IMG/VR virus record: IMGVR_UViG_3300020411_002657
Span: 1 to 23,665 of that record
DNA: 23,665 nucleotides
Source: a virus
Reading direction: 5' to 3' (one strand)
Shown piece by piece: positions 22,736 to 23,665 of the stretch (its first letter is position 1; each line of letters begins with the position of its first letter). Below the pieces are notes generated by a model. That model made no database searches. It was not told the origin of the DNA and saw nothing but the letters and a program-made list of their open reading frames with translations. The position numbers and the translations under genes were made by a program.

Positions 22736-22744
22736 CCCCCCCCT

Positions 22745-22948
22745 TTATTCCTGCATGGGACTACCTGTCCTGTATCGTGCGTTAACAAACATAGTTTCAA
22801 TCTCTAGGATATAATTTGTATCGATCCACCTAGACTCTTTAATCTCATCCATTGCAACGGATGCTTCACAAAATTTGTTTAATGTTTCTTTTCCGTGTGA
22901 AGTATAATACTTAGACGGTTGAGGGTGATGAAGATTGTCGCCTGACAT
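22745..22948 (-). CDS. Small protein of unknown function (67 aa)
   Basis: A 67-residue frame from the ATG at 22948 (MSGDNLHHPQPSKYYTSHGK), followed by a helix with FCEASVAMDEIKESRWIDTN and a tail FVNARYRTGSPMQE. A GTG eight codons upstream (22972) could also start it and would give 75 residues; neither has a clear ribosome site, and I prefer the ATG. The gene lies alone between two hairpins, so it is its own transcription unit; an AT-rich TATAAAATA box (22973-22981) on the minus strand may be its promoter. No domain is recognised. Confidence 0.6.
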   Translation of the reverse strand: MSGDNLHHPQPSKYYTSHGKETLNKFCEASVAMDEIKESRWIDTNYILEIETMFVNARYRTGSPMQE

Positions 22949-22986
22949 TGGATTGTGTTGAATTCTACACACTATTTTATATTAGC

Positions 22987-23007
22987 AAACCCCAATAATA
23001 GGGGTTT
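22987..23007 (-). terminator. Rho-independent-type hairpin after the 186-aa gene
   Basis: Perfect seven-base-pair stem: AAACCCC (22987-22993) and GGGGTTT (23001-23007) with loop AATAATA. It lies 23 bases downstream of the 186-aa gene. The TTT on either strand end of the stem could act as a short U-tract, so it may stop transcription either way. Confidence 0.65.
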
Positions 23008-23030
23008 CTTTATACTATCTTTCGGTTTGC

Positions 23031-23591
23031 TTAATCCTTTTTGACTTTTATTACTTTAAAATCTTGTGCTTGATAGATAAAATTTATAGCAACTCTTCTC
23101 GAACTATCATTAACTTCAACTGTCCTATAGTTAACATCAGATCCAAATACAACCATACTATTTTCTATACTAGGAACTTTAGTACCATCTTCAAACTCTA
23201 AGTATCCATCATTAGTATTAACAAAAAATACCGCAATCTTATCATCATTATTGGTATTAATAGAAGATCTTCCACTTATATAAGTGTCTTTAACCATACC
23301 AATATCTTTAACAGTCTTTACATCCTTATCATAATTAGAGATACCACCTTTAAAATATCCTTCAACTTTATATGGTTTAATGACACCCAACTTTACCATA
23401 ATAGGATCTAATATCACTGCAGTTGCTGCACAAATCTCTTCATCTTCTCTAGGTAACTGTCCCTTTGCAGAATAAAACAAATGAGAAAGAGTACCATCTT
23501 CCTGATAAAACCAAGGACAATCATCACCCATCATGTAAGATTGTAATCCCCCAAACTCCTTTTCGGGCAGAACGTTATCAATAATATCCAT
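23031..23591 (-). CDS. 2OG-Fe(II) oxygenase-like protein with degenerate active site (186 aa)
   Basis: The C-terminal half has the strand pattern of 2OG-Fe(II) oxygenases of the marine phage type: KIAVFFVNTNDGYLEFEDGT (118-137), IENSMVVFGSDVNYRTVEV (142-160, where the family has a distal 'H-R' after the acidic loop), and RRVAINFIY with Arg166 as the 2-oxoglutarate anchor. But the distal His is replaced by Tyr (N-Y-R at 154-156), and no H-x-D/H appears before the V-N-T-N-D-G strand (the region reads Y-I-S-G-R-S-S-I-N-T-N). It may therefore be inactive as an oxygenase, binding ligand or acting structurally. Its ATG lies directly after the TAA of a gene that enters from the right edge. The N-terminal half (PWFYQEDGTLSHLFY) resembles that of oxygenase families. 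Confidence 0.65.
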   Translation of the reverse strand: MDIIDNVLPEKEFGGLQSYMMGDDCPWFYQEDGTLSHLFYSAKGQLPREDEEICAATAVILDPIMVKLGVIKPYKVEGYFKGGISNYDKDVKTVKDIGMVKDTYISGRSSINTNNDDKIAVFFVNTNDGYLEFEDGTKVPSIENSMVVFGSDVNYRTVEVNDSSRRVAINFIYQAQDFKVIKVKKD

Positions 23592-23665
23592 TTAAAATCT
23601 CGGTATCTTTTGTACTAGTGGAAGGACTTCAGTCTCTACTTTCTCTGCAATCTTATCAACTATAC
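23592..23665 (-). CDS. C-terminal end of an unidentified protein (partial, 5' end outside window)
   Basis: The last 23 codons of a minus-strand gene read I-V-D-K-I-A-E-K-V-E-T-E-V-L-P-L-V-Q-K-I-P-R-F followed by TAA (23594-23592), directly adjacent to the ATG of the 186-aa gene. The segment looks like an amphipathic helix. Too little is visible to name it. Confidence 0.6.
   Translation of the reverse strand, partial: IVDKIAEKVETEVLPLVQKIPRF

Noticed and set aside
22735-22743. C9 run as a phase-variation switch for the adjacent 67-aa gene
   Set aside because: The run lies outside the coding frame, after the stop codon, so a length change would not alter the protein.
1-23665. tRNA genes, CRISPR arrays, insertion sequences, introns or homing endonucleases
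   Set aside because: No cloverleaf-like segments in the small gaps, no regular direct repeats with spacers, and no transposase or HNH/GIY-YIG motifs in any translated frame.

Overview
The window looks like part of the structural (late) region of a T4-like cyanomyovirus, a tailed phage of marine Synechococcus or Prochlorococcus. The evidence is dense AT-rich coding with gaps of almost nothing, a T4-type baseplate set (gp4, gp48, gp53, gp54-like, gp26, gp51, gp27-like, gp5), cyanobacteria-specific host-takeover genes (CP12 and a CpeT-like protein), a phage pyrE, several 2OG-Fe(II) oxygenase-like genes, and T4-style late promoters (CTAAATA, ATAAATA, TATAAATA). I see no tRNA, CRISPR, insertion sequence or attachment site. 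No gene-free stretch exceeds 300 bases; the largest gap is 22658-22744 and it holds terminators.

Layout. A divergent junction at 20605-20642 separates a short plus-strand operon (gp48, gp53, then a terminator at 22656-22697) from a long run of minus-strand operons. Read in transcription order, the minus-strand operons are: gp4 and gp54-like (20606 to 19258); gp26, gp51, a 1015-aa tape-measure candidate, a 985-aa tail protein with a SleB-like cell-wall hydrolase domain, and gp27-like (19224 to 10918); CP12, CpeT-like and a 2OG oxygenase (10882 to 9616); gp5 and two small proteins (9593 to 6622); a small basic protein and a 2OG oxygenase (6587 to 5765); two small proteins, a 2OG oxygenase, a 50-aa protein and pyrE (5738 to 4027); two fiber-type structural proteins (4000 to 1229); and a large structural protein leaving the window (1197 to 1). 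Almost every operon is headed by a late-promoter element that overlaps the stop codon of the gene before it. Right of gp53 lie a small unknown gene, a degenerate oxygenase-like gene and the tail end of one more gene, all on the minus strand.

How the genes work together. The baseplate and hub genes build the contractile tail. The gp26/gp51 pair sits directly before the tape-measure candidate, where other tailed phages place their G/GT tail assembly chaperones. At the end of gp26 there is an in-frame slippery heptamer (T TTT TTC). A -1 slip there reads without any stop into the gp51 frame, which itself has no convincing start codon. This predicts a gp26-gp51 fusion made by programmed frameshifting and is the most notable signal in the window. 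The second is that gp5 shows no lysozyme domain, while a cell-wall hydrolase domain appears in the 985-aa tail protein. The metabolic genes (CP12, CpeT-like, pyrE) are embedded in late operons with virion genes, so they are probably expressed late, and would redirect carbon fixation, pigment proteins and pyrimidine synthesis.
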